A program made the translations under genes and the position numbers. From Conus ventricosus (Eukaryota > Mollusca > Gastropoda > Neogastropoda > Conidae), in the NCBI GenBank assembly GCA_018398815.1, contig CM031607.1:84825175-84889174 (forward strand): a stretch of DNA of 64,000 bases, read 5' to 3'. The notes beneath the pieces are model-generated. The model saw nothing but the letters and a program-made list of their open reading frames with translations, was not told the origin of the DNA and searched no databases. Shown in pieces: positions 46,914-59,715 of this stretch; the stretch's first letter is position 1, and every line of letters starts with the position of its first letter.

Positions 46914-47045
46914 AAACAAGTAAGAGGAATCTTAAAACTATCTACAAATTTGTTTCGAGCGCGTTGCGCTGTCATCATCCCTGATGACAGCGCAACGCGC
47001 TCGAAACAAATTTGTAGATAGTTTTAAGATTCCTCTTACTTGTTT
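46914..47045. repeat. Perfect palindrome, 64-bp arms, 4-nt loop; contains a second hammerhead-like core
   Basis: 46914-46977 and 46982-47045 are exact inverted copies around TCCC. The plus strand right arm reads CTGATGA (46981-46987), stem II AGCGC/GCGCT with loop AAC, then GAAA (47003-47006), followed by ACAAATTTGT, which could form a short stem III. The base pair next to the boxes is C-C instead of the usual G-C. Confidence 0.8.
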
Positions 47046-47060
47046 AACTATATATATATA

Positions 47061-47343
47061 TATATCAGTGAGGATCAGAAAACTGTAAAAACAGCTCATT
47101 TTTGGTGACACTGTTGGTGCCAAACGTTGAAGGAGGAGGTGTTTTAGATGCAGTGAGGACCTGTCAAAGACACTGTACTGAAAAATGTCAGTGCGATTAT
47201 GTAAAATTAGAGTGGTAAGTAGAATTCTGTGTAAATAATAAGTAGAATTCTGTGTAAATAATATGTAGAATTCTGTGTAAATAATGCAAACGTTTAGTTA
47301 GTAATCAAAAGAGGGAAGTCTTGATTTGTTTGTCGACACGAGC

Positions 47344-47375
<32 letters not shown>

Positions 47376-47979
47376 AAGAAAGAGAGAGAGAGAGAGAGCT
47401 CTCAGAGAGAAGAGAGAGACACACACACACACACAGAAAACATATACACGCGAATGCAAATAACATAAACACCTACCATTATAATTCAGTATGACTCCTG
47501 CATCTATCCTAATGACATGGTCCATGCTGGCAACCAGAAGTACAGCTCAGAAACATCCACACATCGAAAAAAAAATCCCTTACACGTCAAAACCTTGACC
47601 AACCACTTCCACCCCACACTCCTCACCCCCACAGCTCACACAACACTGAAACACGCAGACACGCTGCAACGCCCATCGCTCCGCCTCTGATGATGGCAAA
47701 ACAATCCTGGGATCAAACGTCAAGATGATTTTCACACCACTCCGCGGCTCTCTAGACTTCTGGTTTTAACGACTAACTGCACCAAATGTGTAAAGGCCAA
47801 ACATGTCGGCAGGTATCTGGACCTGTCTGGCCTACTGCAACAGGTGCAGAGTGCTTTGCTTCCCCCTGGTCACATGGTGGGTTGGAGGGAGGACGGAAGA
47901 GGGACGGAGGGGATGAACAAAAATGATAGGGTAAGCTGAGGTTGGGTGTTTCTGTATTGGTGGGAGGCAGAAAGGGGAA

Positions 47980-47980
<1 letters not shown>
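47061..47980. other. Unassigned part of intron 1 with small repeats
   Basis: A 22-bp unit (GTAGAATTCTGTGTAAATAAT) occurs three times at about 47218-47284, and a (GA)n tract at about 47345-47420. Nothing else supported. Confidence 0.6.
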
Positions 47981-47983
<3 letters not shown>

Positions 47984-48047
<64 letters not shown>

Positions 48048-48104
48048 TGTTCAATCTTGATGACTCAGTTCTCACAACAGCTGCTGCAGACATAAATGAC
48101 AGTG

Positions 48105-48136
<32 letters not shown>
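47984..48136. repeat. (GT)n microsatellites
   Basis: (TG)n at 47984-48047 and 48103-48136. Confidence 0.95.
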
Positions 48137-48138
<2 letters not shown>

Positions 48139-50810
48139 TCGTTCGCACGTGTGTGAGCGTGCGCTTGCATATTTTTGTTTTCACTTGTGCATGGGTGTGT
48201 GCGCACACACATGCATACATTTGTGTGACATTTGCACGCATGCCTTCATGTGGGTGTGCTTGTGAACTATCTGAATACATATGCACATGTCACTTTGCGC
48301 AAGGTCAAGGTTACAAAACAGAGAACGTATAAAGCCTTCATCGCCACTCATGACCCGAGCAGCGTCAATGTATAAAAGGATTCTACACCACATTCTGATG
48401 GGGGCAAATCAACACCAGAAATAATGGGACAAGAAATACAATTGAAAAAAAAGCGAATATACTAACAAATAAATATGTAAGACCTTTCTGAACAGTTACT
48501 TATTTACAGCCCCAAACCACACAGCACAAAATAGTATCACATGAAGACAAACTGGCGAATTCACAGATGTTCTGAATCTATGTTAAATGACAGGTTTCAC
48601 TTTCAGTTTCAGTTTCATCAAGGAGGCGTCACTTCACTGCATGCCGACTAGTCCATATACGCTACACCACATCTACTAAGTTTTGAGACCACACTGCGCA
48701 TGATTTTAAGCTGATGGATAAATAAAATTCATGACTATGATGAGAGAATTTACGAAGAGGGTCTCTTGGCTACGTCTTAGCTGATGTCTGACCTATGCAT
48801 TAGGCCAACACAGTGGTCAGACGTTGAGTACCTACCTAACAATGGTTGTGCCAACAAGAAGATTAGGCGGCAAGTCAAATGCATGTACCAGCAGACAAGA
48901 ACTATCTTCAAAAGACCTCTATCAACTGCCATTATGCTTGCAAGCCTGGTGTGGGGAACACACCTTCCCATGTCCCCCTGGCCAAGGTCAGTCTGCAGGG
49001 CACAGCGGAGGGTGGACCTGGTGAAGGCAGACTAAGACCGTCCCTGACAGACGGCGCAAAGGACGAACCTGGTTACCTCCCCTCCACCCTGCTGCCCTTC
49101 ACCCATGACGGAGGGTGGCTAGGACCCCCTGGCTACCCAGCCGTCTGTCACTGCCCCGCTCACGTCAGTGTCAGGAAATAACCATCATAATCCACTCCAC
49201 ACTGGTTCTTAGCCCCCCAAGTAATGAACATCTTTCTTCTACCTATAATCTTACTCGTCTGCATCGGGAAGGGCCCATTCATGATTCACTTCACCAATCT
49301 GCAAGGGCGCTGCATCTAGCTTGGGAAAAGCTCGTTGTCAATTGGTGGCTTATACTATAGACACGTTCTGTGCTTCAAAGCCAAACCCAAAACAAACAAA
49401 AAAAATCACTTTTTTTTGTTTTAATTCTTTCAGTACAGAATCCCTCAAACCAATCTATCCAAACAGTACTATTAGATGTCAGAATCTTTTCACCCGTTTA
49501 AAATATGAACACAGCCTTACTGACACGACAGATACCAAATCAATGCAGATCAAGCGTGACCTTTCTGCAGGACTGACATCAGGGCTCTGTTCAATGCAGC
49601 CGTTAAGAACAGTTTTGGTTTTACAGCAGCAGAAAAAAAAAATGTGGTGCTTACGCTGCGCTCAGAAAAACTGCACTTAGTGCATTCTGTGATGAGGCCA
49701 CAGCTGTTCTGCGGTTTGTGACATTGCATGTGGGAACATGTCACACCTCCCCCCCACTCCCCATTCTTCTCCCTCCTCTACCTGAGTCAATAAAGTCCTC
49801 TTCACTCCTCACTCTTTCCCTCTCTCCATAGACCTGTTCATTTTGTGCACTTTCATATCTACCTGAGTCAATAAAGACCTCTTCACTCCTCACTCTTTCC
49901 TCTCTCCATAGACCTGTTAATTTTGTGCACTTTCATAAGGAATCTGCATAAAGTTGCTCATTCAAAATTCTGTAGGTTTCAGAATGTTCAGTCTGAGGGC
50001 GTGGCCTTCAACACCAATGTATCCACACACGCACACACACACTCACTGCCTCTGACCTTTCACCCTGATTCTATGTTCATGCATCTGCATCAGATTCATC
50101 ACATTCAGTCAGGTACTCTTTGAAATTATGTGAGAGAGAAAATGCATGCACATTTGTGTCAGAAGAGAAACAGAGAGGAACAATAAAACATTACTATGAA
50201 AACCCAACAGCTAGATGCTCAGTGAAACACAAAGAGGAAGAGAATGGGGAACAAAGGATGGAGAGGGGGACTGATCCAAGTCTAAAGTGACATTAATCGA
50301 ATTGCCATCATGAGGAGGAGCAGAGGACGGGTGGAAGGGAAGGCAAGTTGTAAAGGGGGATGTCGGTGATGCGTGGGTAGTGTGTTTGCCTGCATGTGAT
50401 GGGAGCGAAAGTGAACAAGGGTTTAAAGGCTGACATTTTCTCTTAGTTTGTTTGCTTACGTACACAGCACCCTACGCACACAAGTAGGGAGAGTTTGAAA
50501 GATCCTGAACCTACAACTGCTACTATAGCATTCACATCAAACAGTATTTTGTTTGTTAATTTGTTTGTTTTTCTTTCTTTTCTTATTTTTTCTTTTCAAT
50601 GTTTTATTGTTCCTCTCTCTTTCTCTTCTGACACAAATGTGTATGCATTTTCTCTCTCATATAATTTCAAAAAGTACCTGACAAAATGTCGTGTTGACTT
50701 CACACTCTCTCCTACGCCATCTCCCTCCATTTTCCCTCCCCAATCTCTTTATGATTCTCATGAACTGCCGGTGTCACACATACAGCATTTTCATATATGA
50801 CACGTATGCA
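48137..50810. other. Unassigned part of intron 1; possible SINE fragment at 48595-48685
   Basis: 48597-48680 (TTTCAGTTTCAGTTTCATCA ... TCCATATACGCTACACCACA) resembles a dispersed molluscan repeat I recall, unverified. 49790-49930 carries a direct duplication of TACCTGAGTCAATAAAG. 48879-49181 is open on the plus strand but unrecognised. Confidence 0.4.
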
Positions 50811-50811
50811 C

Positions 50812-50866
<55 letters not shown>
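50811..50866. repeat. (CA)n microsatellite
   Basis: Pure CA tract. Confidence 0.97.
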
Positions 50867-50868
<2 letters not shown>

Positions 50869-52255
50869 GTACATGCACACTACACTAAGTGACATCCAAA
50901 CCAAGACCACCACCACCATCACCAAAACTAAACAGAAAGTAACTTGATTCTGCACACATGCTTTCACAATGGAATATATGCTTGCCACCAAGGGATCTAG
51001 AATCCTAGCTCCTACAGACTCAGATTAACCTGGCACTCTGGTAATCGCTATCATGACAAGTGACTTTTGCCGATGTGGTCTACAGTCATGTATTATAGCC
51101 ACAGAACTATTTGAGGTCACTGCAACACGATCAGGAAACCACAATCACCTATCAGCGCAGATCCTTCAAGTTTCTGGGACTGGGGGGGATTACTACTGTA
51201 CTGCCTCTGGTCTTATCAGCACACAGGCGACCAACAATATGCAATCTGTGAACACACCACCTTTCACTGTGCTACTTGTTAATAACCATCTTAGAATTAG
51301 ACACCTTAACATTATTAAGACAGAAACGGTGTTAGTTACCGCCACAGATATAGACAAACAGGTTACAGGACAAAAAAACAATGCATTTCAACCTCTTCAG
51401 TCTTCTTATGGCAAAAACAAACAACATTTAGGACAATGAAAATCAAGAACGAGAAACCGCTTATAATCTTCTCATATTCAGCGCAAAATGGCCGTCCTGT
51501 CAGTTGATTGAACAGCCATTTTCCGCCCTCAGCCACCTCGTTTTGAAACTAACCTCAACATTAGCCAAATGCGCTGATCAGGCCTTGGGTACCTATCATA
51601 CATGTCTACGTCTGCACCATTATTTTAGTTGTGTATGCATGTTCGCATGTGTGTGCATGCGTATGTGAGTGCATGCACATGTGTGTGTATGTAGTGTTCG
51701 TCTTAACCTGCCACTGCCTATACAATACTGTTCACAAAAGTAGCAGGGCTGGAACCAGCAGTGGCACAGGACAAAGGACAGCACTAGGACAAAGTTTGCA
51801 TTAGGATGAAAAAAAAAATCTAAACATAAATTTTCAAGCAGCATGTGCATTATAGAAGTCTTAATCAGCTCTAAACATCACACAAAGACCACATCATATT
51901 CCTTGAAGCCAACTCTGCCTCACAGCTGCTCCTCTTCATTCTCTAAACAAGCAGAACGAGTAAAACCAGGCTCTTTAACAGTGTGGAAAATGTGCAAGGT
52001 TTGAGTCTCCCATTGACTTTCACAGATCTAGCTAGATAAGATACAGGCCTATCTTGACGTCTCATTTCATTGTCCATTAGTGTTGTCACCATTTTCATTT
52101 CTCCCAGACCGGTTCTGACACTGGTTGAATGACAGTGAAAGGTAGTCAGTGTTAGGACCGACTAGCAAATTCCTGGCACGGTCACTGGTAGTGGTATGTG
52201 TGTGTGCCTGTGCGCATGAGTCGGGCCCTTGTGTGTGTAGAAGTGTATGCCGTGT
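50867..52255. other. Unassigned part of intron 1
   Basis: Includes a 128-codon open frame at 51053-51439 (plus) with no recognisable feature and no splice or codon evidence. Confidence 0.5.
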
Positions 52256-52261
52256 GTGCAT

Positions 52262-52392
52262 TTGTGCGTGTGTGTGTGTGTGTGTGCATGTGTAAACTGT
52301 AGGCCTGTGTGAGCATGCTACTGTATAAAAGTGTGTGTGTGTGTGAGTTTGTGTGCATACATGTGTTTGTGTATGTTTGTGTGTGTTTTGTG

Positions 52393-52459
<67 letters not shown>

Positions 52460-52499
52460 TGTGTGTGTGTGTCTGTGTTGTGTCTGTGTGAGTGTGTGT

Positions 52500-52559
<60 letters not shown>

Positions 52560-52608
52560 GTGTGTGTGAGTTTGTGTGCATACATGTGTTTGTGTATGTT
52601 TGTTTGTG

Positions 52609-52680
<72 letters not shown>

Positions 52681-53217
52681 TAGATTATTTGTGGAGAATG
52701 GCTGTTCAGAACATGACATCGTTATTATTAATCAATAATAATAATAATAATAGTAATGATGAGGATGGTGATGAAGATAACAACACTAATAACAATAATG
52801 GTGATAATGAAGATAATGAGTGATTGACAGTGGTGAAAATCAAAATAATACTAATACTTAATGGGATGAATATAATTCTAACTGGCATGAAAAAACACCA
52901 CCACCACAACAAAGCAACAATGATAATATTAATGATATCAATAATGAAGATGATGATGATGGAAAAGAAGTGTATGGGTAAAAGAAGAAAGCATATTGCA
53001 TAATAGTAGTAAGATTTTAAGAAGAAAAAAAAAAAAGGAAAGACACACGCACACAATTCAGCCAATCAATGGACAGACACAGCACCACTGTCACCTCCCC
53101 CCAGCCCACCCCGACCCCCCACCCCCTGCTTTTACCGCAGCATGTAGAACACGTTAAACATGCAACCATGCTTTCCATCTAGCATCACCACCATCACACA
53201 CCAACATGCATGTCTGT

Positions 53218-53267
<50 letters not shown>

Positions 53268-53273
53268 TTCAAC

Positions 53274-53348
<75 letters not shown>

Positions 53349-53477
53349 ATGTGCACGTGCGCGTGCGTGTGCGTGTGCGTGTGTATGAAACAGTGCGTGC
53401 ATTTTTGTGTAAGTGACAAAGTGTTTGTATGTGTGTGTCTATTGTGTCCGTCTTTTTGTTATGTGCACATGTGCATA

Positions 53478-53545
<68 letters not shown>

Positions 53546-53640
53546 TGTGTGCAAGTTTGTCTTGATGCATGCGTGCGTGTGTGTGTAATGTTTCTTTCCG
53601 TGTTTAGGACTTTGTGTCTGTGTGTGCATGTGTGTGTGTA
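52262..53640. repeat. Large cluster of (GT)n and (CA)n microsatellites
   Basis: (GT)n at 52398-52458 and 52505-52557; 52331-52395 is copied at 52559-52612 (TGTGTGAGTTTGTGTGCATA). More (GT)n at 52613-52670, ATAATA repeats at 52735-52750, (CA)n at 53220-53264, (GT)n at 53277-53343 and 53480-53543. Confidence 0.93.
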
Positions 53641-55725
53641 TGTGTCTGTGTGTGTCCGAGCATGTGTGTGATAGTGAAAGACAGACTGTGAGCATCTTTT
53701 ACAGAATGTGAGTGTCTGTAATTTATACATGTTTGTGAGAATGTGTATACACATACACACACACACACACATGCAGACATGCGTGCGCACACACACACAC
53801 ACACATTCGGATTTTGTCACACAGATTCACACACATATCAGTACCTGCCTGTGCTTGCACACACACACACACACACCACACACACACACACACACACATT
53901 CACTCATGCACACACAATTTCCCATCACAGTCCAAAACCACTTTTAGTGAACTGATGTTAAACTGAAAAACGAACAATACACACTCACAGTCACACCTAT
54001 AGACACTCCACAGTACACACTTGCATCACTTCATTAGTGCACATTTTCCAGTGCACAAACATGCAGTGTATATAAAAGGGATCCTGAGAGATTCTCCCAT
54101 GTATTTTTTACTCGTTCTGCAGCTTCCAAACTAACAAACCACATAAGCGAGGTAACTGACCACAGCAGATAAAAAATTGTTAGTTAAAGTGTTAGCACAG
54201 AAAGAAATCAAGGAAACAGTACCTGTCATTAGTTGAGTTTTGACAAGAAACATGTCGCATGGAACTGGAAGCAGCTACCTGGGGTTGGGGTGGTGGGTGG
54301 GGAGGGGCATTCATTTTGTTTTCACCTGCCACCAATCTACAGGGGCTCCTTCCCGGTAGTAACCACCTGATCTTACATCACCTAGGGCATGGATAGGTTC
54401 TTTCTAACACAAATCACTTTCAAATCTGATTCATCTACATAGTCAGGCACAAACTCATCCTTTTCACCGCATGGTTATCCTGGAAGCACACACAGTCTGA
54501 CGCGATTTGGCACGGGGAGTTTAGCAAGAGCTGTTGCGGGTTGGTCCAAGCCCCTGCCATGGTAACATCTGTAAGCGCAATTACCACTCAAGAACTTCGT
54601 CTCTAGAATTTTTTTTGCTGACTGATACTTTTTTCTATTGTGTCATCTTCACCACATTTTCATCAAACATGTCTATAAAACATGGCAAAATCATTTGGGT
54701 AAACAGTAAATGTATTATGTTAGTGGTATATGAACAGGAAACAAACCCACAGAAACAATCAAGGAAGAAGTAACTATGAGCTGCATGCAAACCATCTTAC
54801 AAGAAAGTCTGGTGGGTAATAACTGTTGTTCTATCTGATACCTGACATACAGGGTTTTTTTCCCAACTGCTATTTGTGAAAGGCTTCCTTCCAATCTGCA
54901 CTTGTACAGTAATGTTTTGCAAGTAATATGATGAAATAAAAAGCATCATCAAAACATCTGTCAACACCTAGTAAAACAGCAAACTCCATGAGTTGTATGT
55001 GCCCAGTGTTTGTACATTTTTCATTACCAAATCAGCAAGTGTCCCCGAAGGGTTGTACATAAATTCATTTCCAGTTAAATAGAGTCAATACTATCTTTAT
55101 GGAAACTACAAAAGCTGCATCTGTCTTTATAAACAACTCCCATTCTTTTTAAACATTTGTGCCGAAACATCTATGCATTATCTTCAACTGGAACCATTTT
55201 AGATTAACAACTTTTATCTTACAAGTGCAAATCTGAATTGACCATATTCCGTCCCAATGTTCACAGCTAGTTAGTATCAAGTTATTTCTGATTACTTTAT
55301 AGATTGTATGTCTGCAATTTCTTAAAAGAACAAATTTACACATACTTGGGATCCTTTTTTCAGAAATGCCACACTTTTTTCTCTGATCACTTACTGCTGT
55401 CTGGCATTAGCACAGTTTTGTTTCAAAGCCCTGGAGAGGAGGGGGATGGAGGAACTACCAGAAATGTTTTCACTTATCACTTGTACTCTTAACACTCGAT
55501 TCACTCTTGTTGGTAGAATTAACTACCAAATTCTGTAGCAGAATCACTGCTAAGAACAATTTGTTTTCAAACAAAGTAAGAAGTTTCAAACTGTTAACTT
55601 TCTCCATTTTCAATTTCATTATTACTAAAAATAAAATGTAAAAAAAAAAATTTAAAAAAAATCTTTGACACATGCATGCACAGAAACTAGATTTTCGATT
55701 TTGTTTCCAATGGCTCTTTCCCTCG

Positions 55726-55730
<5 letters not shown>
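53641..55730. other. Unassigned part of intron 1
   Basis: Short (CA)n tracts at 53754-53900; otherwise nothing supported. Confidence 0.5.

Positions 55731-55785
<55 letters not shown>
55731..55785. repeat. (CA)n-(CT)n microsatellite
   Basis: CA tract followed by CT tract. Confidence 0.97.
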
Positions 55786-55786
<1 letters not shown>

Positions 55787-56734
55787 GAAAGTTGTCTTCT
55801 TGCACACACATTTTTGGTTCAGTTTTCTTTTGGGTGGAGGGTGGGGGAGGCAGGGTAGTAGAGGTTAAAAATGTAGTACAACAAAAAATAACAAAGGTTG
55901 TCTGGTACAAAATAAATCTACTAAAGTGTACACAAAAAGTGTCACATGATCAATGGCTATTTATATGTTTCTACTTCAATCATGTTCACTCTGGATACCT
56001 ACCATGTCTATTTCGTAGTCACTGAGACTGTTCTTGTTATTATTGTTGTTGTTTTTCATTCAAACCTCTATTATATTAAAATTTTCATTCATTCACTCTT
56101 GAGTGTTTACACCTGTAGTCTGTTATTAGTGTTAAAAAACCAACAGGCTGATCAGCTTTATGGGCGCCAACCGTTCCTGCTCCCGAACAGATATATATGT
56201 CCTCAGCTTACCATCCCGGACAGCCGACAAAGTGATAATACACCTGACAAACACATTACCAGACACAAGAACACGGATGAGACGGTCACACCGTGACATT
56301 CCATTCATGTATGAATTACCATTCCGTGCGTGCCGTTATTTTTGTCCGCCAGCCGAGGTCAAATTCGGCTGTTTCTAAAGTAACTTGACAGATATGAAAA
56401 AGCTTGTTTATTAGATCAATAAAGTGTGATGAAAAAATCGGCGTGAACGCCTGAATCATCATAATCGTGACTGTGAATATCTGCTGTGCTGTTTAAATTG
56501 CAAGTCATACCGACTCCAACGAAACACAGACCCGTAGCTGTGTACACGGTTAAATTCACCTGCGTGAAAACGTTGCAGACAGCACATTTCAGTACACGAG
56601 CATTTTCAAAACCTGAGAATGTAGCAGGCAATATACGTGGGTAGGAAATAAAGAAGTCACCCAGCTGCTTTAAACCTAGTTCACTAAATAATAAAGTACA
56701 AACAACGGACGCTCAAACTAACGAAACAAATTAC
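55786..56734. other. Start of intron 1 (adjacent to exon 1), unassigned
   Basis: No element recognised. Confidence 0.5.
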
Positions 56735-56774
56735 CTTCACAGGTTGTACCTTCTTGTTCAGATGTGTCCGCCAT
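56735..56774 (-). CDS. MAP7-family exon 1 (start codon exon)
   Basis: The exon starts with ATG at 56774-56772 and reads MADTSEQEGTTCE, then a G in phase 1, followed by the donor GTAATT at 56734. The start context is strong (A at -3, G at +4). MAP7 relatives begin with a short, acidic, unstructured N-terminus, which fits. A second, weaker donor (GTACAA) lies 15 nt earlier in the same phase, so a five-residue shorter form is possible. The 5' UTR and transcription start are not defined. The exon is placed mainly because it joins exon 2 in phase and lies just upstream of the rest of the gene; no other candidate first exon was seen in the 11.5-kb intron that follows. Confidence 0.6.
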
Positions 56775-57070
56775 TGTCGTTCTGTTGTGACGTCAACATC
56801 ATATGCAGGAAGTTACAGCGAACACGAATTTGAGTTTGAAACAATTTTCACGACACTCTTCCCGTAATGTTAACAATCTACCTCACTAATTTTGTTTCTA
56901 AAACATCCCATATTTTTTCTGACTTTCTTTCTTTTTCTCTTTTCCGTTTTTCACTCCACATCGGGTGACCTCGATGTGTGACGGTAGTGTTTTATTTAAA
57001 GGGAAACTACTCTTCCACTAGAGATGTGCAATGCACAGTTCTTTACCCTATCCCATCTGAAATGAAAAAA

Positions 57071-57073
<3 letters not shown>
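56775..57073 (-). promoter_or_regulatory. Upstream/5' UTR region of the MAP7-family gene, with a CRE-like palindrome
   Basis: The interval precedes the start codon. A perfect TGACGTCA palindrome, the consensus for CREB/ATF factors, is at 56788-56795, 14 bp upstream of the ATG, so it would lie in the 5' UTR or core promoter. No convincing TATA box is placed. The (CT)n tract starting at 57074 and the LINE beyond it limit the promoter-proximal region to about 300 bp. Function is inferred from the motif alone. Confidence 0.35.
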
Positions 57074-57123
<50 letters not shown>

Positions 57124-57131
57124 GCACCCCC

Positions 57132-57168
<37 letters not shown>

Positions 57169-57200
57169 GCGCACGCACGCACGCACGCACGCACGCACAC

Positions 57201-57248
<48 letters not shown>
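57074..57248. repeat. (CT)n and (AC)n microsatellites at the 5' edge of the LINE
   Basis: (CT)n at 57074-57119, then (CA)n with a GCAC-rich middle (57165-57199) and (CA)n to 57248. LINE coding sequence begins within about 25 bp. Confidence 0.97.
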
Positions 57249-57251
<3 letters not shown>

Positions 57252-57270
57252 CTAGTTCTCCACATCATAC

Positions 57271-58668
57271 ATGACTCAACCCTACGTGGAATCAACCCAG
57301 AACGATTGGGGAAGTCCTATGGGTTTAAACGTTTCAATGACAAAAGTACCAACAATAGAGGAATGCAACAGACTGGATATGAAAAACGAAAAAGATCCTG
57401 ATGTGATTCTTTTTCACATAGGAATCAACAATCTCAGAAAGGCTTCACCAAACAAAACCAGCAAAAAAATGGTAAAATGCGTCAGTAACATCAAAAAGCA
57501 ATGTCCAAAGTCGAAAGTGGTTATCAGCAACACCATCCCTACGCTTGACGAAGAGTTGGACGGAAAGAAAGAGATCTTTAATGCAATGGTATTTGCGAAA
57601 CTCAAGTCAAAAGACGATGTGACATTTCTGCAACATGAAAACCTAAGAAAGAGACAAAACGCCATGCAGGATGAAATTCACCCCAACCCAAGAGGATCAG
57701 GTCTTATAGCCGGGCAACATCGGACGACATATTCATTCTGTTGTATGGGAAAAACAGAAACACATGGAGCATGTGAAACAAACAGAACATGAGTCGAGGC
57801 GTCAAGAATCTATTAAAAAGAGGACAAGAGAATTCCGAGAACAGAAAGAGCTTACAGCACTGAAGAGGAGAAAAAAAAAAGCGCTTCATCAGACACCAAT
57901 ACCAAAGAGAGCTAGAAATCAGCGAAAGACATAATGCAGTGATGCAAGACCGACCAACAACTAAGTGGTACGAAAAGAGACAAATCAGAATTCCCCAGCA
58001 CTTCCACGACTTTGTGCAAAATGAAAGTTACCCTGGAGACAGGGAAACAAACCGAGACAAAAATGGATATGAGGACAGAGAACAAGATTTTACAGCCCTG
58101 TAAAACAGAAAAACTACTACAGAGACAGAGAAAGGAACCCAGTCGTAATTTGGGATGAATATACAAAACACTATTCCTACAACAATGAACATTACGAAAA
58201 CTACCATGGAGACAGAGAAGGAAACCTACACAGAAATGGAGATGGTCACCGAAAACAATACTTCTTCAACAATGAACAATACGAAAACTACCATGACATC
58301 AGAAATGGAAACCGACTCAGAAATGGAGATGGTTACAGAAAACAATACTTCTACAACATTAAACAATGCGAACGATACAATGGAGACAGGGGAGGAAACC
58401 GACACAGAAACGGAGAGGGTTTCAGGAAACAAGACAGCTACAACCATGAACCACATGTAAGCTATCATGGAGACGGGGGAGGAAACCGAGGCGGAAATGC
58501 GTATGAATACAGAGAACAAGACTTCTCCAACTCTGCCAAACAGAAAACCTACAATGGAGACGGGAAGGAAATCAAGTCAAAAATCGGGATAATTACAGAA
58601 ACCTACGTGTCTACGACCATAATCGTGACGAAAGTTACCAAGACGAACGGAAAGAAACAACAGAAATG
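57271..58668 (+). pseudogene. LINE ORF1: SGNH/GDSL-hydrolase-like domain plus 29-residue repeats
   Basis: 57271-57792 reads DVILFHIGINNLRKA, CPKSKVVISNTIPTLDEE, and then DEIHPNPRGSGLIAG, the D-x-x-H end of an SGNH hydrolase of the kind found in some LINE ORF1 proteins. The first block with the Ser nucleophile is absent because the copy is 5' truncated. After frame breaks, RFIRHQYQRELEISERHNAV leads into a low-complexity Tyr/Asn/Gly/Arg/Asp tail with an 87-bp (29-residue) repeat: FVQNESYPGDRETNRDKNGY (about 58012-58071), then about four units in frame at 58180-58520 such as YNNEHYENYHGDREGN. The tail is presumably RNA-binding (inference). Confidence 0.75.
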
Positions 58669-58851
58669 AAGTCAAGAACAGAAATCAGCATTTCCACTTC
58701 CATGGACGATATGAGAGATAATATGAGAAAAGGTGGACTTCACGACTACAAAACATGGGGAAAATAAGATAGATACTACAACAAAATAACCCCAACAAGA
58801 AAAATAACCCTGATATTACACAACTGCAACAGGAACAAACACCACCCTTAA

Positions 58852-59715
58852 ATGACAATGAGGATTAAGGATATGAAAATTATTTCTTGGAACATAAAAG
58901 GTTTCAAAGAAACAATTAATGGTGAAAAACTCAATAAATTTGAAGAGGATGAGGTAATTGAAATAATATCGAAATACGATATCATATTCATACAGGAAAC
59001 ACATTTGGATAAGGACTCTTACAGCAAAATACAAATACCAAATTTTGCACCTGGTATACATTACTGTCGTTCTAAAAGAGCAAAGGCTCAGAAAGCATCA
59101 GGGGGATTTCAATTTTTATTAAGCAACACCTAAGAGAATTTATTACTCTATTACCTCAGAATAATAGTGACATTGTTTGGTTAAAAATGAAAGTAACAGG
59201 TAACACATTTATATAGGCAGTGTATATATACCACCCGAAAATTCTTCTTTGGAAAAGATTACACAAATAAAATTTGGGACAATATAGAAGCTGATCTTGT
59301 AAAATTATCATATACGAACGAACAAGTAATACTATGTGGGGGATTTTAATGCCAGATCAGGAACGATTCCTGATTTCATTACAATGGAAAGAGAAAGCAA
59401 CATATATTCTTTGCCTGAAGATTATCCTTTTAGTGATACAGCAAACAGATGCTCAATGGATAAATATGTTCATAAATACGGAAAAAACTTTCATCCCTGT
59501 GCATTGACTGTAACATGTGCATTTTAAATGGGAGGACTCTGGGCGATCTGCGGGGGCAATATACTTGCTTCACACCCAAAGGCTGCAGTGTGGTCGACTA
59601 TTTCTTGTGTTCACAAAAATTATTGAAGGACATAACAGACATGACAGTTCATAATTTAACAGATTATTCAGACCATTGCCCAATATCGTTAAAAATTAAT
59701 CAACATCTTCCATAC
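58852..59715 (+). pseudogene. LINE ORF2, AP-endonuclease part
   Basis: MKIISWNIKGFKETINGE opens the domain (58876 on; a Met three codons earlier is possible). IIFIQETHLDKDSYSK carries the catalytic Glu, LCGDFNARSGT (about 59332-59362) the Asp/Asn pair, and SDHCPISLKINQ (about 59669-59704) the final Asp-His. The segment 59131-59335 and a spot near 59500 are out of frame. The enzyme would nick target DNA for target-primed reverse transcription. Confidence 0.85.

Larger units (their letters stand above)
45896..47060. mobile_element. Penelope-like-element remnant (direct repeats, hammerhead-like cores, palindrome)
   Basis: Two direct repeats of about 175 bp (45932-46110 and 46624-46807, GAACAATTAAGTAGTGGGGG ... 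GAAAATGGGGGTAATATATT) enclose about 515 bp, giving a partial tandem of about 690 bp. Hammerhead-like catalytic cores occur at 46190-46217 (minus) and 46981-47006 (plus). Partial tandems and hammerhead motifs are known features of Penelope-like elements. No RT or GIY-YIG domain is present, so this is a tentative assignment. (TA)n tracts flank the first repeat and follow the second. Confidence 0.45.

Noticed and set aside
48784..49181. Overlapping plus-strand ORFs of 66-100 codons
   Set aside because: Three frames are open together, unrecognised and without exon signals; possibly repeat-derived.
51053..51439. 128-codon plus-strand ORF as a gene
   Set aside because: No recognisable domain, no splice or promoter evidence, inside intron 1, and within chance length for this composition.
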